Origin: Hemibagrus wyckioides
Lineage: Eukaryota; Chordata; Actinopteri; Siluriformes; Bagridae
Length of the DNA: 64,000 nucleotides
Reading direction: 5' to 3'
NCBI RefSeq assembly: GCF_019097595.1
Contig: NC_080715.1
Coordinates: 25,944,355-26,008,354 of the forward strand
Below the pieces are notes generated by a model. That model made no database searches. It was given only the letters and a program-made list of their open reading frames with translations, and was not told the origin of the DNA. Positions 13,167 to 25,648 of the stretch are shown here, one piece after another (the first letter of the stretch is position 1; the number at the start of each line of letters is the position of its first letter). A program made the translations under genes and the position numbers.

Positions 13167-13201
<35 letters not shown>
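13167..13201. repeat. (CA)n microsatellite
   Basis: About 17 uninterrupted CA dinucleotides. Confidence 0.95.
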
Positions 13202-13204
<3 letters not shown>

Positions 13205-14303
13205 AAACCAAAAATTGGCAAAAACACTTGATTATTAGATCAGATTTCCAGCTGCAGTGTTTCTCCGTGTTTGATGCTGAATTCTGATATTTTCAGCACA
13301 AGCACAGAGTCAGTTGAATATGTCAGTGAATATGTTTCCTGTCACGTTTTATCATCTGAAACAAACCATCACTGGCATGAGGACCAGCATTTAGTGTCAC
13401 GTTACTGAACCTGCAGAGAATCTCATACACTCATGTACTCACCTTCATCATCATCTTACTGAACTACTGAACTTTCTCCAAACTAATATATGAAAGAAAA
13501 CTGTGGGAAAAAATGTGGTAAATGAGAATAAAGAACCACACAGTTGTTTTGTTACGTTGTTCAAACAGCATGTGTCCTCACACGTGTCCTCGCGTGTGAG
13601 TTGTGTCATTGTTGTTTATTTGTAAAGTCTCTCCATCCTTCTGTTTTTCAGCAGAACGTAAAAAGGTGTTTGTTTGTATATGATCTTTAATGTTCTGGGA
13701 TTCTTGTTTGATTTTCAGGGTTTGTTTTTAAACAGCTGGATGAAAGGTATCATGAGCCCAGAAAGATGTAAGAAAAGTTTGATGTATTATACAAATTAGC
13801 AAAAAAACAAATATGCATTCTTTTAAGTGGGCAGGGCTAAAGGGGCGGGGCTATCCGTAGATTTGATTTGTTTGATGGGCTAATCAGAATGCTGTGTAAA
13901 TGATCCGGTTTATTTCAGCAGATGTTTTGGATTAATCCGATCTAATTTGAAGGTGATGATGTGCAGGTGTAAGAACTCTGGCATGTCTGGAGATAAAAGG
14001 TCTATAAGTTCAATCAGATTTTTATCTCTCAGTGTGTTAAGAGTCTCTCTGGTGATCATCAGCGCTGATCTGCAGGATGCCGGAAGGTAATCATGAAAAT
14101 CAGCCGGGTTTTACGGTACTGATTGTGTGGACTTTATCTTCATTGTGGAATTTGAAACTGACATGAGGTAGTTTTACATCCTTAAACACAACCTGAGGAA
14201 ATAAGAAGAGGGCTCAGTGAAACGTGGTGGTGGTGGTAGCATCACACTGAGCTTCACCTGCAGTATGTACTTGTGCAGTTCACTCAGTATTTTATACAAC
14301 TAC
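13202..14303. other. Non-coding stretch, presumed sh3rf3 intron
   Basis: No exon or RNA gene recognised. One GC-box-like GGGGCGGGGC lies near 13840 without further promoter signs. Confidence 0.5.
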
Positions 14304-14687
14304 TTAACAGACGGGGCAGCACGGTGGCTTAGAGGTTAGCACTGTTGCCTTACAGCAAGAAGGTCCTGGGTTCGAATGCCAGGTTCGACCAGGCAGGGGC
14401 CTTTCTGTGCGGTGTTTACCAGCGTGGGTTTACTCCGGGTACTCCAGTTTCCTCCCACAGACATGTACATTAGGTTGATTGGTAATTCTAAATTGCCCAT
14501 AGGAGTGAGTGTGTGTTGTCTCTCTATACTGTATGTAGCCCTGTGATGGACTGGTGACCTGTTCAGGGTGTACCCCTGCCTTTCACCCAATGTGGGATAG
14601 GCTCCAGAACCCTAATTAGGAATAATCATGACCCTAATTAGAAATAAAGCGGGTATAGACGATGGATGGATGGATAGTTAACAGACG
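14304..14687 (+). mobile_element. tRNA-derived SINE with exact target duplication
   Basis: The element begins GGGCAGCACGGTGGC at 14314. A polymerase III A box (TGGCTTAGAGG, 14325-14335) and B box (GGTTCGAATGCC, 14369-14380, one mismatch to consensus) are visible. They are followed by the conserved GTTTCCTCCCACAGACATG-like middle and a tail of GATGGATGGATGG. An exact 10-bp duplication, TTAACAGACG, sits immediately before (14304-14313) and after (14678-14687) the element, which marks the insertion by target-primed reverse transcription. The intact duplication argues for fairly recent insertion. Confidence 0.88.
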
Positions 14688-15163
14688 ACGTTGTGTTTTG
14701 GAGTAACACACACACTTGGATTTTGCACTGTGTTCTTAATGAAGGTTGCATTTCTATCCAAAGCTGTGAACTAACACGAAGTGTCAGTGTGAAATGGATC
14801 AGAACTCAGCAGTTTGAGCAGATACTGCTGACGTTCACCGACTGTCAGGGTCCAGGATTCAACTCGCTGTCTTTCACACGCAGCTTCTGTGGTGCCAGAC
14901 GTGTTCAGATCACACGGGAAGTATTTATTTATTTATTTATTTATATTTAAAGCCCTCATGTGGGAGGTGAGAAACAGAGCTCCGTGTCTGCACACATTCT
15001 CTGAAATAATGTTTCATATCTTCTGTATAGCAAAAGAAACAATTTTATGCTAATTCAGTGGCTGTTAATTTCACTGACCTTAAAGTCAAGTGGGCAGTCA
15101 GAGGTTCTGAATGTTTTCTGTTGCTTGTTTTTCTGTGAAAAGTGTTGTGTTTTTCTGGGAAGT
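14688..15163. other. Non-coding stretch, presumed sh3rf3 intron
   Basis: A (TATT)n run lies near 14923-14946. The 85-codon open frame at 14693-14950 runs into it and has no domain support. Confidence 0.5.
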
Positions 15164-17212
15164 GTAATCTGTGATGTGAGGACGATTTCAATGTGTAATC
15201 TGTGATGTGAGGACGGTTTCAGTATGTAATCTGTAATCTGTGACGTGAGGACAGTTTCAGTATGTAATCTGTAATCTGTGATGTGAGGACGGTTTCAGGT
15301 TGTAATCTGTAATCTGTGATGTGAGGACGGTTTCAGGTTGTAATCTGTAATCTGTGATGTGAGGACGGTTTCAGTATGTAATCTGTAATCTGTGATGTGA
15401 GGACGGTTTCAGTATGTAATCTGTAATCTGTGATGTGAGGACGGTTTCAGTATGTAATCTGTAATCTGTGATGTGAGGACGGTTTCAGGTTGTAATCTGT
15501 AATCTGTGATGTGAGGACGGTTTCAGGTTGTAATCTGTAATCTGTGATGTGAGGACGGTTTCAGGTTGTAATCTGTAATCTGTGATGTGAGGACGGTTTT
15601 AGTATGTAATCTGTAATCTGTGATGTGAGGACGGTTTCAGTATGTAATCTGTAATCTGTGATGTGAGGACGGTTTCAGTATGTAATCTGTAATCTGTGAT
15701 GTGAGGACGGTTTCAGTATGTAATCTGTGATGTGAGGACGGTTTCAGTATGTAATCTGTAATCTGTGATGTGAGGACGGTTTCAGTATGTAATCTGTAAT
15801 CTGTGATGTGAGGACGGTTTCAGTATGTAATCTGTAATCTGTGATGTGAGGACGGTTTCAGTATGTAATCTGTAATCTGTGATGTGAGGACGGTTTCAGT
15901 ATGTAATCTGTAATCTGTGATGTGAGGACGGTTTCAGTATGTAATCTGTAATCTGTGATGTGAGGACGGTTTCAGTATGTAATCTGTAATCTGTGATGTG
16001 AGGACGGTTTCAGGTTGTAATCTGTAATCTGTGATGTGAGGACGGTTTCAGTATGTAATCTGTAATCTGTGATGTGAGGACGGTTTCAGTATGTAATCTG
16101 TAATCTGTGATGTGAGGACGGTTTCAGGTTGTAATCTGTAATCTGTGATGTGAGGACGGTTTCAGTATGTAATCTGTAATCTGTGATGTGAGGACGGTTT
16201 CAGGTTGTAATCTGTGATGTGCGGACAGTTTCAGTGTGTAATATGTGATGGGAGGTTGGTTTCAGTGTGTAATCTCTGATGTGAGGACGGTTTCAGTGTG
16301 TAATCTGTGATGTGAGGTTGGTTTCAGTGTGTAATCTCTGATGTGAGGACGGCTTCAGTGTGTAATCTGTGATGTGAGGACAGTTCCAATGTGTAATCTG
16401 TGATGTGAGGACAGTTCCAATGTGTAATCTGTGATGTGAGGACGGTTTCAGTGTGTAATCTGTGATGTGAGGACGGTTTCAGTGTGTAATCTGTGATGTG
16501 AGGATGGTTTCAGTGTGTAATCTGTAATCTGTGATGTGAGGACGGTTTCAGTGTGTAATCTGTAATCTGTGATGTGAGGACGGTTTCAGTATGTAATCTG
16601 TAATCTGTGATGTGAGGACGGTTTCAGGTTGTAATCTGTAATCTGTGATGTGAGGACGGTTTCAGTATGTAATCTGTAATCTGTGATGTGAGGACGGTTT
16701 CAGTATGTAATCTGTGATGTGAGGACAGTTTCAGGTTGTAATCTGTGATGTGCGGACAGTTTCAGTGTGTAATCTGTGATGTGAGGATGGTTTCTGTGTG
16801 TAATCTATGATGTGAGGACAGTTTCAGTGTGTAATCTGTGATGTGAGTACGGTTTCAGTGTGTAATCTATGATGTGAGAACGGTTTCTGTGTGTAATCTG
16901 TGATGTGAGGACGGTTTCTCTGTGTAATCTGTGATGTGAGGACAGTTCCAATGTGTAATCTATGATGTGAGGACAGTTTCAGTGTGTAATCTGTGATGTG
17001 AGGACAGTTTCAGTGTGTAATCTGTGATGTGAGGACAGTTTCAGTGTGTAATCAGTGATGTGAGGACAGTTTCAGTGTGTAATCTGTGATGTGATGACAG
17101 TTTCAGTGTGTAATCTGATGTGAGGACAGTTTCATTGTGTAATCTGTGATGTGAGGATGGTTTCTGTGTGTAATCTATGATGTGAGGACAGTTTCAGTGT
17201 GTAATCTGTAGA
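15164..17212. repeat. 38-bp / 31-bp minisatellite array
   Basis: The main unit is GTAATCTGTAATCTGTGATG followed by TGAGGACGGTTTCAGTAT (38 bp). A 31-bp form lacks one TAATCTG heptamer. The 38-bp form fills about 15230-16200, the 31-bp form dominates about 16200-16500 and 16740-17212, and 38-bp units return at about 16510-16700. Right-hand copies are more diverged. Confidence 0.94.
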
Positions 17213-17651
17213 CATTTCTAACTCTGCTACTCAGTTCCTGGATCAGACTGGAGGCTGAGACGATGTGCAGCTTGTGATGTGCTGCTGTATTGGTGTGGAA
17301 GCGCATCACAGCTGTACCTGTGAAATGAGATTCATCACCTCACTTCCCTCCTCAGCTGAACTCTGACCTCATGCCTCGGAGCTGTTTATTACACCACTGC
17401 TGTTTATTCAGACACGCTGCAGTGAGCGCTAACTGAAGCGGATTATTGTTCTGAAGTGTTTTATTCTTTATTCCTCTTACACTCCCCTTACTGCACTCTG
17501 CGCTTTCCTTCTCTCAGCAGAAGTGAATAAGACACACCTTTCACTTCTTCACTTCATTTAGCAGTAAATGTTAGAATGTGGTCCTGACTAGGGTGCTGTG
17601 GTGTACGCAGGAAATAAACACAAAGTGGACAAATGTCAGGATGGTAACAAC
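17213..17651. other. Spacer between two large tandem arrays
   Basis: Ordinary unique-looking sequence of about 440 bp. No supportable gene. Confidence 0.5.
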
Positions 17652-20600
17652 TCCACAGAGTGTGTAAGTGTAACACTGAGTGTGTAAGTGTAACCCTATG
17701 TGTCTAAGTGTAACACTGAGTGTGTGTAATTGTAACACTGAGTGTAAGTATAACACTGAGTGTGTGTAAGTGTAACACTGAGTGTGTGTAAGTGTAACAC
17801 TGAGTGTGTGTAAGTGTAACACTGAGTGTGTGTAAGTGTAACACTGAGTGTGTACTGTAAGTGTAACACTGAGTGTAAGTGTAACACTCAGTGTGTGTAA
17901 GTGTAACACTGAGTGTGTAAGTGTAACACTGTGTGTGTACTGTAAGTGTAACACTGTGTGTTACACTGAGTGTGTAATTGTAACACTGTGTGTCTAAGTG
18001 TAACACTGTGTGTCTAAGTGTAACACTGACTGTGTAACACTGTGTGTGTAAGTGTAACACTGAGTGTGTATAAGTGTAACACTGACTGTGTAACACTGAG
18101 TGTGTAAGTGTAACACTGACTGTGTAACACTGTGTGTCTAAGTGTAACACTGACTGTGTAACACTGAGTGTGTATAAGTGTAACACTGTGTGTCTAAGTG
18201 TAACACTGACTGTGTAACACTGAGTGTGTAAGTGTAACACTGACTGTGTAACACTGTGTGTCTAAGTGTAACACTGAGTGTGTATAAGTGTAACACTGTG
18301 TGTCTAAGTGTAACACTGACTGTGTAACACTGTGTGTCTAAGTGTAACACTGACTGTGTAACACTGAGTGTGTAAGTGTAACACTGACTGTGTAACACTG
18401 TGTGTCTAAGTGTAACACTGAGTGTGTATAAGTGTAACACTGTGTGTCTAAGTGTAACACTGACTGTGTAACACTGTGTGTGTAAGTGTAACACTGACTG
18501 TGTAACACTGTGTGTCTAGGTGTAACACTGAGTGTGTATAAGTGTAACACTGTGTGTCTAAGTGTAACACTGACTGTGTAACACTGTGTGTCTAAGTGTA
18601 ACACTGACTGTGTAACACTGTGTGTGTAAGTGTAACACTGTGTGTGTAAGTATAACACTGACTGTGTGTAAGTACAACACTGTGTGTGTAAGTATAACAC
18701 TGTGTTTAAGTGTAACACTGAGTGTGTGTAAGTGTAACACTGAGTGTAAGTATAACACTGTGTGTAAGTGTAACACTGTGCGTTACACTGAGTGTGTAAC
18801 ACTGTGTGTGTAAGTGTAACACTGTGTGTAAGTGTAACACTGTGTGTGTAAGTGTAACACTGTGTAAGTGTAACACTGTGTAAGTGTAACACTGAATGTG
18901 TAAGTGTAACACTGTGTGTAAGTGTAACAATGTGTGTGTAAGTGTAACAATGTGTTACACTGAGTGTGTAAGTGTAACACTGTGTGTGTAAGTGTAACAC
19001 TGTGTGTAAGAGTAACACTGACTGTGTAAGTGTAATACTGAGTGTGTGTAAGTGTAACACTGTGTGTGTAAGTGTAACACTGACTGTGTAAGTGTAATAC
19101 TGAGTGTGTGTAAGTGTAACACTGTGTGTGTAAGTGTAACACTGACTGTGTAAGTGTAATACTGAGTGTGTGTAAGTGTAACACTGACTGTGTAAGTGTA
19201 ATACTGAGTGGTTGTAAGTGTAACACTGACTGTGTGTAAGTGTAACACTGTGTGTAAGTGTAATACTGAGTGGTTGTAAGTGTAACACTGACTGTGTAAG
19301 TGTAATACTGAGTGTGTGTAAATGTAACACTGACTGTGTAAGTGTAATACTGAGTGTGTGTAAGTGTAACACTGACTGTGTAAGTGTAATACTGAGTGTG
19401 TGTATGTGTAACACTGTGTGTGTAAGTGTATTACTGAGTGGTTGTAAGTGTAACACTGAGTGTGTGTAAGTGTAACACTGTGTGTGTAAGTGTAATACTG
19501 AGTGGTTGTAAGTGTAACACTAACTGTGTAAGTGTAATACTGAGTGTGTGTAAGTGCAACACTGACTGTGTAAGTGTAACACTGAGTGTGTGTAAGTGTA
19601 ACACTGACTGTGTAAGTGTAATACTGAGTGGTTGTAAGTGTAACACTGTGTGTGTGTAAGTGTAATACTGAGTGGTTGTAAGTGTAACACTGACTGTGTA
19701 AGTGTAATACTGAGTGTGTGTAAGTGTAACACTGACTGTGTAAGTGTAATACTGAGTGGTTGTAAGTGTAACACTGTGTGTGTAAGTGTAATACTGAGTG
19801 GTTGTAAGTGTAACACTGACTGTGTAAGTGTAATGCTGAGTGTGTGTATGTGTAACACTGACTGTGTAAGTGTAATACTGAGTGTGTGTATGTGTAACAC
19901 TGACTGTGTAAGTGTAATACTGAGTGTGTGTAAGTGTAACACTGAGTGTGTAAGTGTAACACTGAGTGTGTATAAGTGTAACACTCAGTGTGTGTAAGTG
20001 TAACACTGTGTGTAAGTGTAACACTGAGTGTGTAAGTGTAACACTGAGTGTGAAAGTGTAACACTGAGTGTGTAAGTGTAACACTGTGTTTAAGTGTAAC
20101 ACTGAGTGTGTAAGTGTAACACTGTGTTTAAGTGTAACACTGAGTGTGTAAGTGTAACACTGTGTTTAAGTGTAACACTGAGTGTGAAAGTGTAACACTG
20201 AGTGTGTAAGTGTAACACAGTGTGAAAGTGTAACACTGAGTGTGTAAGTGTAACACTGAGTGTGTAAGTGTAACACAGTGTGAAAGTGTAACACTGAGTG
20301 TGTAAGTGTAACACTGTGTTTAAGTGTAACACTGAGTGTGTAAGTGTAACACTGAGTGTGAAATTGTAACACTGTGTGTAAGTGTAACACTGAGTGGTTG
20401 TAAGTGTAATACTGAGTGTGTGTATGTGTAACACTGACTGTGTAAGTGTAATACTGAGTGGTTGTAAGTGTAACACTGACTGTGTAAGTGTAATACTGAG
20501 TGGTTGTAAGTGTAACACTGACTGTGTAAGTGTAATACTGAGTGTGTGTAAGTGTAACACTGAGTGTGTGTAAGTGTAAAACTGTGTTTAAGTGTAAAAC

Positions 20601-23600
20601 TGAGTGTGTAAGTGTAACACTGTGTTTAAGTGTAACACTGAGTGTGTAAGTGTAACACTGTGTTTAAGTGTAAAACTGAGTGTGTAAGTGTAACACTGAG
20701 TGTGTGTAAGTGTAAAACTGACTGTGTAAGTGTAACACTGAGTGTGTGTAAGTGTAACACTGAGTGTGTAAGTGTAACACTGAGTGTGTGTAAGTGTAAC
20801 ACTGAGTGTGTAAGTGTAACACTGAGTGTGTGTAAGTGTAACACTGAGTGTAAGTGTAACACTGAGTGTGTAAGTGTAACACTGTGTTTAAGTGTAACAC
20901 TGAGTGTGAAATTGTAACACTGTGTGTAAGTGTAACACTGAGTGTGAGTGTAACACTGTGTTTGTGTAACACTGAGTGTGAAATTGTAACATTGTGTGTA
21001 AGTGTAACACTGAGTGTGAGTGTAGCACTGTGTTTAAGTGTAACACTGAGTGTGAGTGTAACACTGTGTGTAAGTGCAACACTGAGTGTGAGTGCAACAC
21101 TGTGTTTAAGTCTAACACTGAGTGTGTAAGTGTAACACTGTGTTTAAGTGTAACACTGAGTGTGAAATTGTAACACTGTGTGTAAGTGTAACACTGAGTG
21201 TGAGTGTAACACTGAGTGTGAAATTGTAACACTGTGTGTAAGTGTAACACTGAGTGTGAGTGTAGCACTGTGTTTAAGTGTAACACTGAGTGTGAGTGTA
21301 ACACTGTGTGTAAGTGCAACACTGAGTGTGTAAGTGTAACACTGAGTGTGTAAGTGTAACACTGAGTGTGAAAGTGTAACACTGAGTGTGTGTAAGTGTA
21401 ACACTGAGTGTGTATAAGTGTAACACTGAGTGTGTGTAAGTGTAACACTGAGTGTGTAAGTGTAACACTGTGTGTAAGTTTAACACTGAGTGTGTAAGTG
21501 TAACACTGAGTGTGAGTGTAACACTGTGTTTAGGTGTAACACTGAGTGTGAAAGTGTAACACTGAGTGTGTAAGTGTAACACTGAGTGTGTAAGTGTAAC
21601 ACTGTGTTTAAGTGTAACACTGAGTGTGAGTATAACAGTGTGTAAGTGTAACACTGTGTTTAGGTGTAACACTGAGTGTGAAAGTGTAACACTGAGTGTG
21701 TAAGTGTAACACTGAGTGTGTAAGTGTAACACTGAGTGTGTAAGTGTAACACTGTGTTTAAGTGTAACACTGAGTGTGAGTATAACAGTGTGTAAGTGTA
21801 ACACTGAGTGTGAGTGTAACACTGTTTGAGTGTAACACTGTTTAAGTGTAACACTGAGTGAGTGTAACACTGAGTGTGTGTAAGTGTAACACTGAGTGTA
21901 AGTGTAACACTGAGTGTGTAAATGTAACACTGAGTGTGTAAGTGTAACACTGTTTAAGTGTAACACTGAGTGTGAAAGTGTAACACTGAGTGTGTAAGTG
22001 TAACACTGTGTTTAAGTGTAACACTGAGTGTGTAAGTGTAACACTGTGTTTAAGTGTCACACTGAGTGTGAAATTGTAACACTGTGTGTAAGTGTAACAC
22101 TGAGTGTGAGTGTAACACTGTTTAAGTGTAACACTGAGTGTGAGTGTAACACTGTGTGTAAGTGCAACACTGAGTGTGAGTGTAACACTGTGTTTAAGTG
22201 TAACACTGAGTGTGAGTGTAAAACTGACTGTGTAAGTGTAACACTGAGTGTGTGTAAGTGTAACACTGAGTGTGTGTAAGTGTAACACTGAGTGTGTGTA
22301 AGTGTAACACTGTGTAAGTGTAACACTGAGTGTGTGTAAGTGTAACACTGAGTGTGTGTAAGTGTAACACTGAGTGTGAAAGTGTAACACTGAGTGTGTG
22401 TAAGTGTAACACTGAGTGTGAAAGTGTAACACTGAGTGTGTGTAAGTGTAACACTGAGTGTGTAAGTGTAAAACTGACTGTGTAAGTGTAACACTGAGTG
22501 TGAAATTGTAACACTGTGTGTAAGTGTAACACTGAGTGTGTAAGTGTAACACTGTGTTTAAGTGTAACACTGAGTGTGTAAGTGTAACACTGTGTGTAAG
22601 TGTAACACTGTGTTTAAGTGTAACACTGAGTGTGAAATTGTAACACTGTGTGTAAGTGTAACACTGAGTGTGAGTGTAACACTGTGTTTAAGTGTAACAC
22701 TGAGTGTGAGTGTAACACTGTGTGTAAGTGTAACACTGAGTGTGAGTGTAACACTGTGTGTAAGTGCAACACTGAGTGTGAGTGTAACACTGTGTTTAAG
22801 TCTAACACTGAGTGTGAGTGTAACACTGCGTGTAAGTGCAACACTGTGTTTAAGTGTAACACTGAGTGTGTAAGTGTAACACTGAGTGTGAGTGTAACAC
22901 TGTTTAAGTGTAACACTGAGTGTGAGTGTAACACTGTTTAAGTGTAACACTGAGTGTGAGTGTAACACTGTTTAAGTGTAACACTGAGTGTGAGTGTAAC
23001 ACTGTGTGTAACACTGAGTGTGAGTGTAACACTGTTTAAGTGTAACAGAGTGTGAGTGTAACACTGAGTGTGTAAGTGTAACACTGAGTGTGAGTGTAAC
23101 ACTGTGTTTAAGTGTAATACTGAGTGTGAGTGTAACACTGTGTGTAAGTGTAACACTGAGTGTGAGTGTAACACTGTGTTTAAGTGTAATACTGAGTGTG
23201 AGTGTAACACTGTGTGTAAGTGTAATACTGAGTGTGAGTGTAACACTGTGTGTAAGTGTAACACTGAGTGTGAGTGTAACACTGTGTTTAAGTGTAATAC
23301 TGAGTGTGAGTGTAACACTGTGTGTAAGTGTAATACTGAGTGTGAGTGTAACACTGTGTGTAAGTGTAACACTGAGTGTGAGTGTAACACTGTGTGTAAG
23401 TGTAACACTGAGTGTGAGTGTAACACTGTGTGTAAGTGTAACACTGAGTGTGAGTGTAACACTGAGTGTAAGTGTAACACTGAGTGTGTAAGTGTAACAC
23501 TGAGTGTGTAAGTGTAAAACTGAGTGTGAGTGTAAAACTGAGTGTGAGTGTAACACTGAGTGTGAGTGTAACACTGAGTGTGTAAGTGTAAAACTGAGTG

Positions 23601-23790
23601 TGAGTGTAAAACTGAGTGTGAGTGTAACACTGAGTGTGAGTGTAACACTGAGTGTGAGTGTAACACTGTGTTTAAGTGTAACACTGTGTGTGTAAGTGTA
23701 ACACTGAGTGTGTAAGTGTAACACTGAGTGTGTAAGTGTAACACTGACTGTGTGTGTGTGTAACATTGAGTGTGTGTGTGTAATGTTGTG
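17652..23790. repeat. 6.1-kb array of 18-20-bp GTAACACTGAGTGTGTAA units
   Basis: Several hundred variants of GTAACACTGAGTGTGTAA (18 bp) with 20-bp (extra GT) and shorter forms. Three blocks differ in character. About 17650-18650 is rich in CTGACTGTGTAACACTG and GTGTCTAAGTG. About 19020-20560 alternates GTAATACTGAGTG with GTAACACTGACTGTG. About 20580-23790 is rich in GTGTTTAAGTG and GTGTGAGTGTAACACTG. Because the main period is a multiple of three, both strands stay open for hundreds of codons (Cys/Val/Asn/Thr on +, Leu/His/Tyr/Thr on -). These frames have no start context, splice logic or domain and are not genes. Confidence 0.96.
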
Positions 23791-23824
23791 TGTGTTATAC
23801 CCTACCTGAAGTACTAGCAGTAAT

Positions 23825-23826
<2 letters not shown>

Positions 23827-23859
<33 letters not shown>

Positions 23860-23993
23860 TCTCTGGTGTGATTATCAGGATTGGAATGTTGTAAATGTTA
23901 TTAACAGACAGATAAAAAGTAATTTAGATAAACAATAACAACAAATGAAACATTATTATTGTTATTATTATTAATATATACATTATTATTATA

Positions 23994-24036
<43 letters not shown>

Positions 24037-24040
24037 GTTG

Positions 24041-24081
<41 letters not shown>

Positions 24082-24089
24082 TATTATTG

Positions 24090-24131
<42 letters not shown>
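23827..24131. repeat. (TC)n and (ATT)n microsatellites
   Basis: A (TC)n run lies at about 23827-23855. An interrupted (ATT)n tract with GTT variants follows at about 23943-24131. Confidence 0.95.
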
Positions 24132-24133
<2 letters not shown>

Positions 24134-24417
24134 GATTAAACATGATAAATTTGCACATGTATTGCAGAAAGATCTGCAGTCTCCTTAGCTATCGAAAATA
24201 TTATAATACATAGGATTAGATTAAACTAGATTAGGATTAGATTTGAGATGATTTGTGTGTCTTCCTGCAGGTTCTCTAAACTACAGCTCAGTTTCAGAGA
24301 GAAGTTTAAGACGTCTGTCTCTCTTTCTGTCTCTCACACGATTTGTCACTCATTACTAATTTAAGTGCATATTTTTGCTGAGAGGGAGTGAGTCAGTGAT
24401 CTCTTATTTACACTGCA

Positions 24418-24616
24418 AGAGAGAGAGAGAGAGAGAGAGAGCAAGCGAGCAGAGGGAAGACAGGAGGATGGATATAAGGATGCGGAGAGCAGGACAGACA
24501 AAAATAAAAAAAAAATTACTTAAACAGGGGTAGGGAAAGAAGGAGAGAGAGAGAAAGATTAAAAGGACAGAAGAGAAGGAAGAGGAGAAGAGAAGAAGAA
24601 AACAGGAGAGAGAAGT

Positions 24617-24666
<50 letters not shown>

Positions 24667-25075
24667 TAAATGAGGATCGAGCAAGAGGAAAAGAAAAGCA
24701 GGAGCAATAACGATCCATCATACCAAAGTGATGCAAAGGTCACATAAACACACACACACACAGGCTCATTAAACAGGCATGATGCCTCTCTAATATGCAT
24801 CACCTTTTTCTCAGATTCACACACACACACACACACACACACGTTTGACATGGTGTTTCAAAATAATACAGCATCATCATAAATCAGGAGAGAAAGAGAA
24901 AATATCTTGAAAATTAACTAAAAAGAGAAGGAAGGAAGCAAGTAAGAAAGGAAGGAAGGAAGGAAGGAAGGAGGGAGGTAAGGAAGAGATGGAAGAGAAG
25001 GAAAAAAGAGAAGGAAGGAAGAGGTGGATAGATGGAAGGAAGGAAGGAAGGAAGGAAGGAAGAGAAAGAAAGGAA
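24418..25075. repeat. Purine-rich simple repeats with CA runs
   Basis: (GA)n at 24418-24441 and about 24620-24662, CA runs near 24749-24762 and 24819-24842, and (GGAA)n / GGAAGGAA blocks at about 24938-25070. No coding content. Confidence 0.92.
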
Positions 25076-25179
25076 GATAAGGATGGAGGTGTGCCCTGTG
25101 TCCAGGTAAAAAGGGTAACTACCTGGCGGTCAGTTTGATGTGAAGTCTCTTTATCTCCATCATCATGTTTTATGTAACA

Positions 25180-25337
25180 GACTCCTCATCAGAGCAGTTC
25201 ACATTTATCTCATGTTATATAGCTGAGTGTTAAGGGCCTTGCTCAGGGGCCCAGCAGCAGCTTGGTGTTCTTGGGATTTAAACTCACAACCTTTCACACA
25301 GTATCCCACCTTACCCACTTAGCTACCACATACCCCC
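25180..25337 (-). mobile_element. tRNA-derived SINE fragment, reverse orientation
   Basis: Read on the minus strand it starts GTGGTAGCTAAGTGGGTAAG (A-box-like). It continues with a degenerate B box (GGTTGTGAGTTTAAATCCC) and then GGGCCCCTGAGCAAGGCCCT, the body motif shared with the SINE at 3628. It ends about 35 bp before the first visible sh3rf3 exon, so it forms part of the upstream flank of that splice acceptor. Confidence 0.65.
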
Positions 25338-25372
25338 TCACGTATTTTGTTTGTTTGTTCTGTTCTCTGTAG

Positions 25373-25648
25373 AATGTCCCTCAGCTGCCTTGTGGCAAGG
25401 CGCTCTACAGCTACGAGGGCAAAGAGCCTGGTGACCTCAAGTTCAACAAGGGTGACATCATCATCCTGCGACGGAAAGTGGACGAGAACTGGTACCACGG
25501 AGAGCTGAACGGCAGCCACGGCTTCCTGCCGGCGAGCTACGTGCAGTGCATCAGGCCGCTGTCGCAAACGCCACCGCAGGGGAAAGCGCTCTACGACTTC
25601 GAGATGAAGGACAAAGAGCAGGACAAAGACTGCCTCGCCTTCGCAAAG
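25373..25648 (+). CDS. sh3rf3: sh3rf3 coding exon: SH3-1 and first half of SH3-2
   Basis: The acceptor TTCTCTGTAG precedes AATGTCCC, and the donor is GCAAAG/GTACTC. It has 92 codons and both boundaries are in phase 0. SH3-1 runs from GKALYSYEG through ENWYHG to GFLPASYV, with the conserved ALYxY, tryptophan and Pro-Tyr binding residues. SH3-2 starts at [11 protein letters not shown] and is cut by the intron after CLAFAK. The exon is G/C-rich compared with its surroundings. Confidence 0.95.

Noticed and set aside
11892..13197. 340- and 422-codon minus-strand Cys/Val-rich frames
   Set aside because: CA-repeat artefact. The cysteine-rich look comes from TGT codons of the dinucleotide, not from a real Cys-rich protein.
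14325..14380. Functional tRNA gene
   Set aside because: A and B boxes are present, but the sequence cannot fold into a full cloverleaf and continues into a SINE body with a target duplication.
17571..23766. Many overlapping open frames on both strands
   Set aside because: The 18-bp period keeps frames open. Products are simple repeats without domains.
1..25372. RING-finger exon of sh3rf3 inside the window
   Set aside because: Searched the open frames for a C3HC4 pattern before the first SH3 exon and found none, so it must be upstream of the window.
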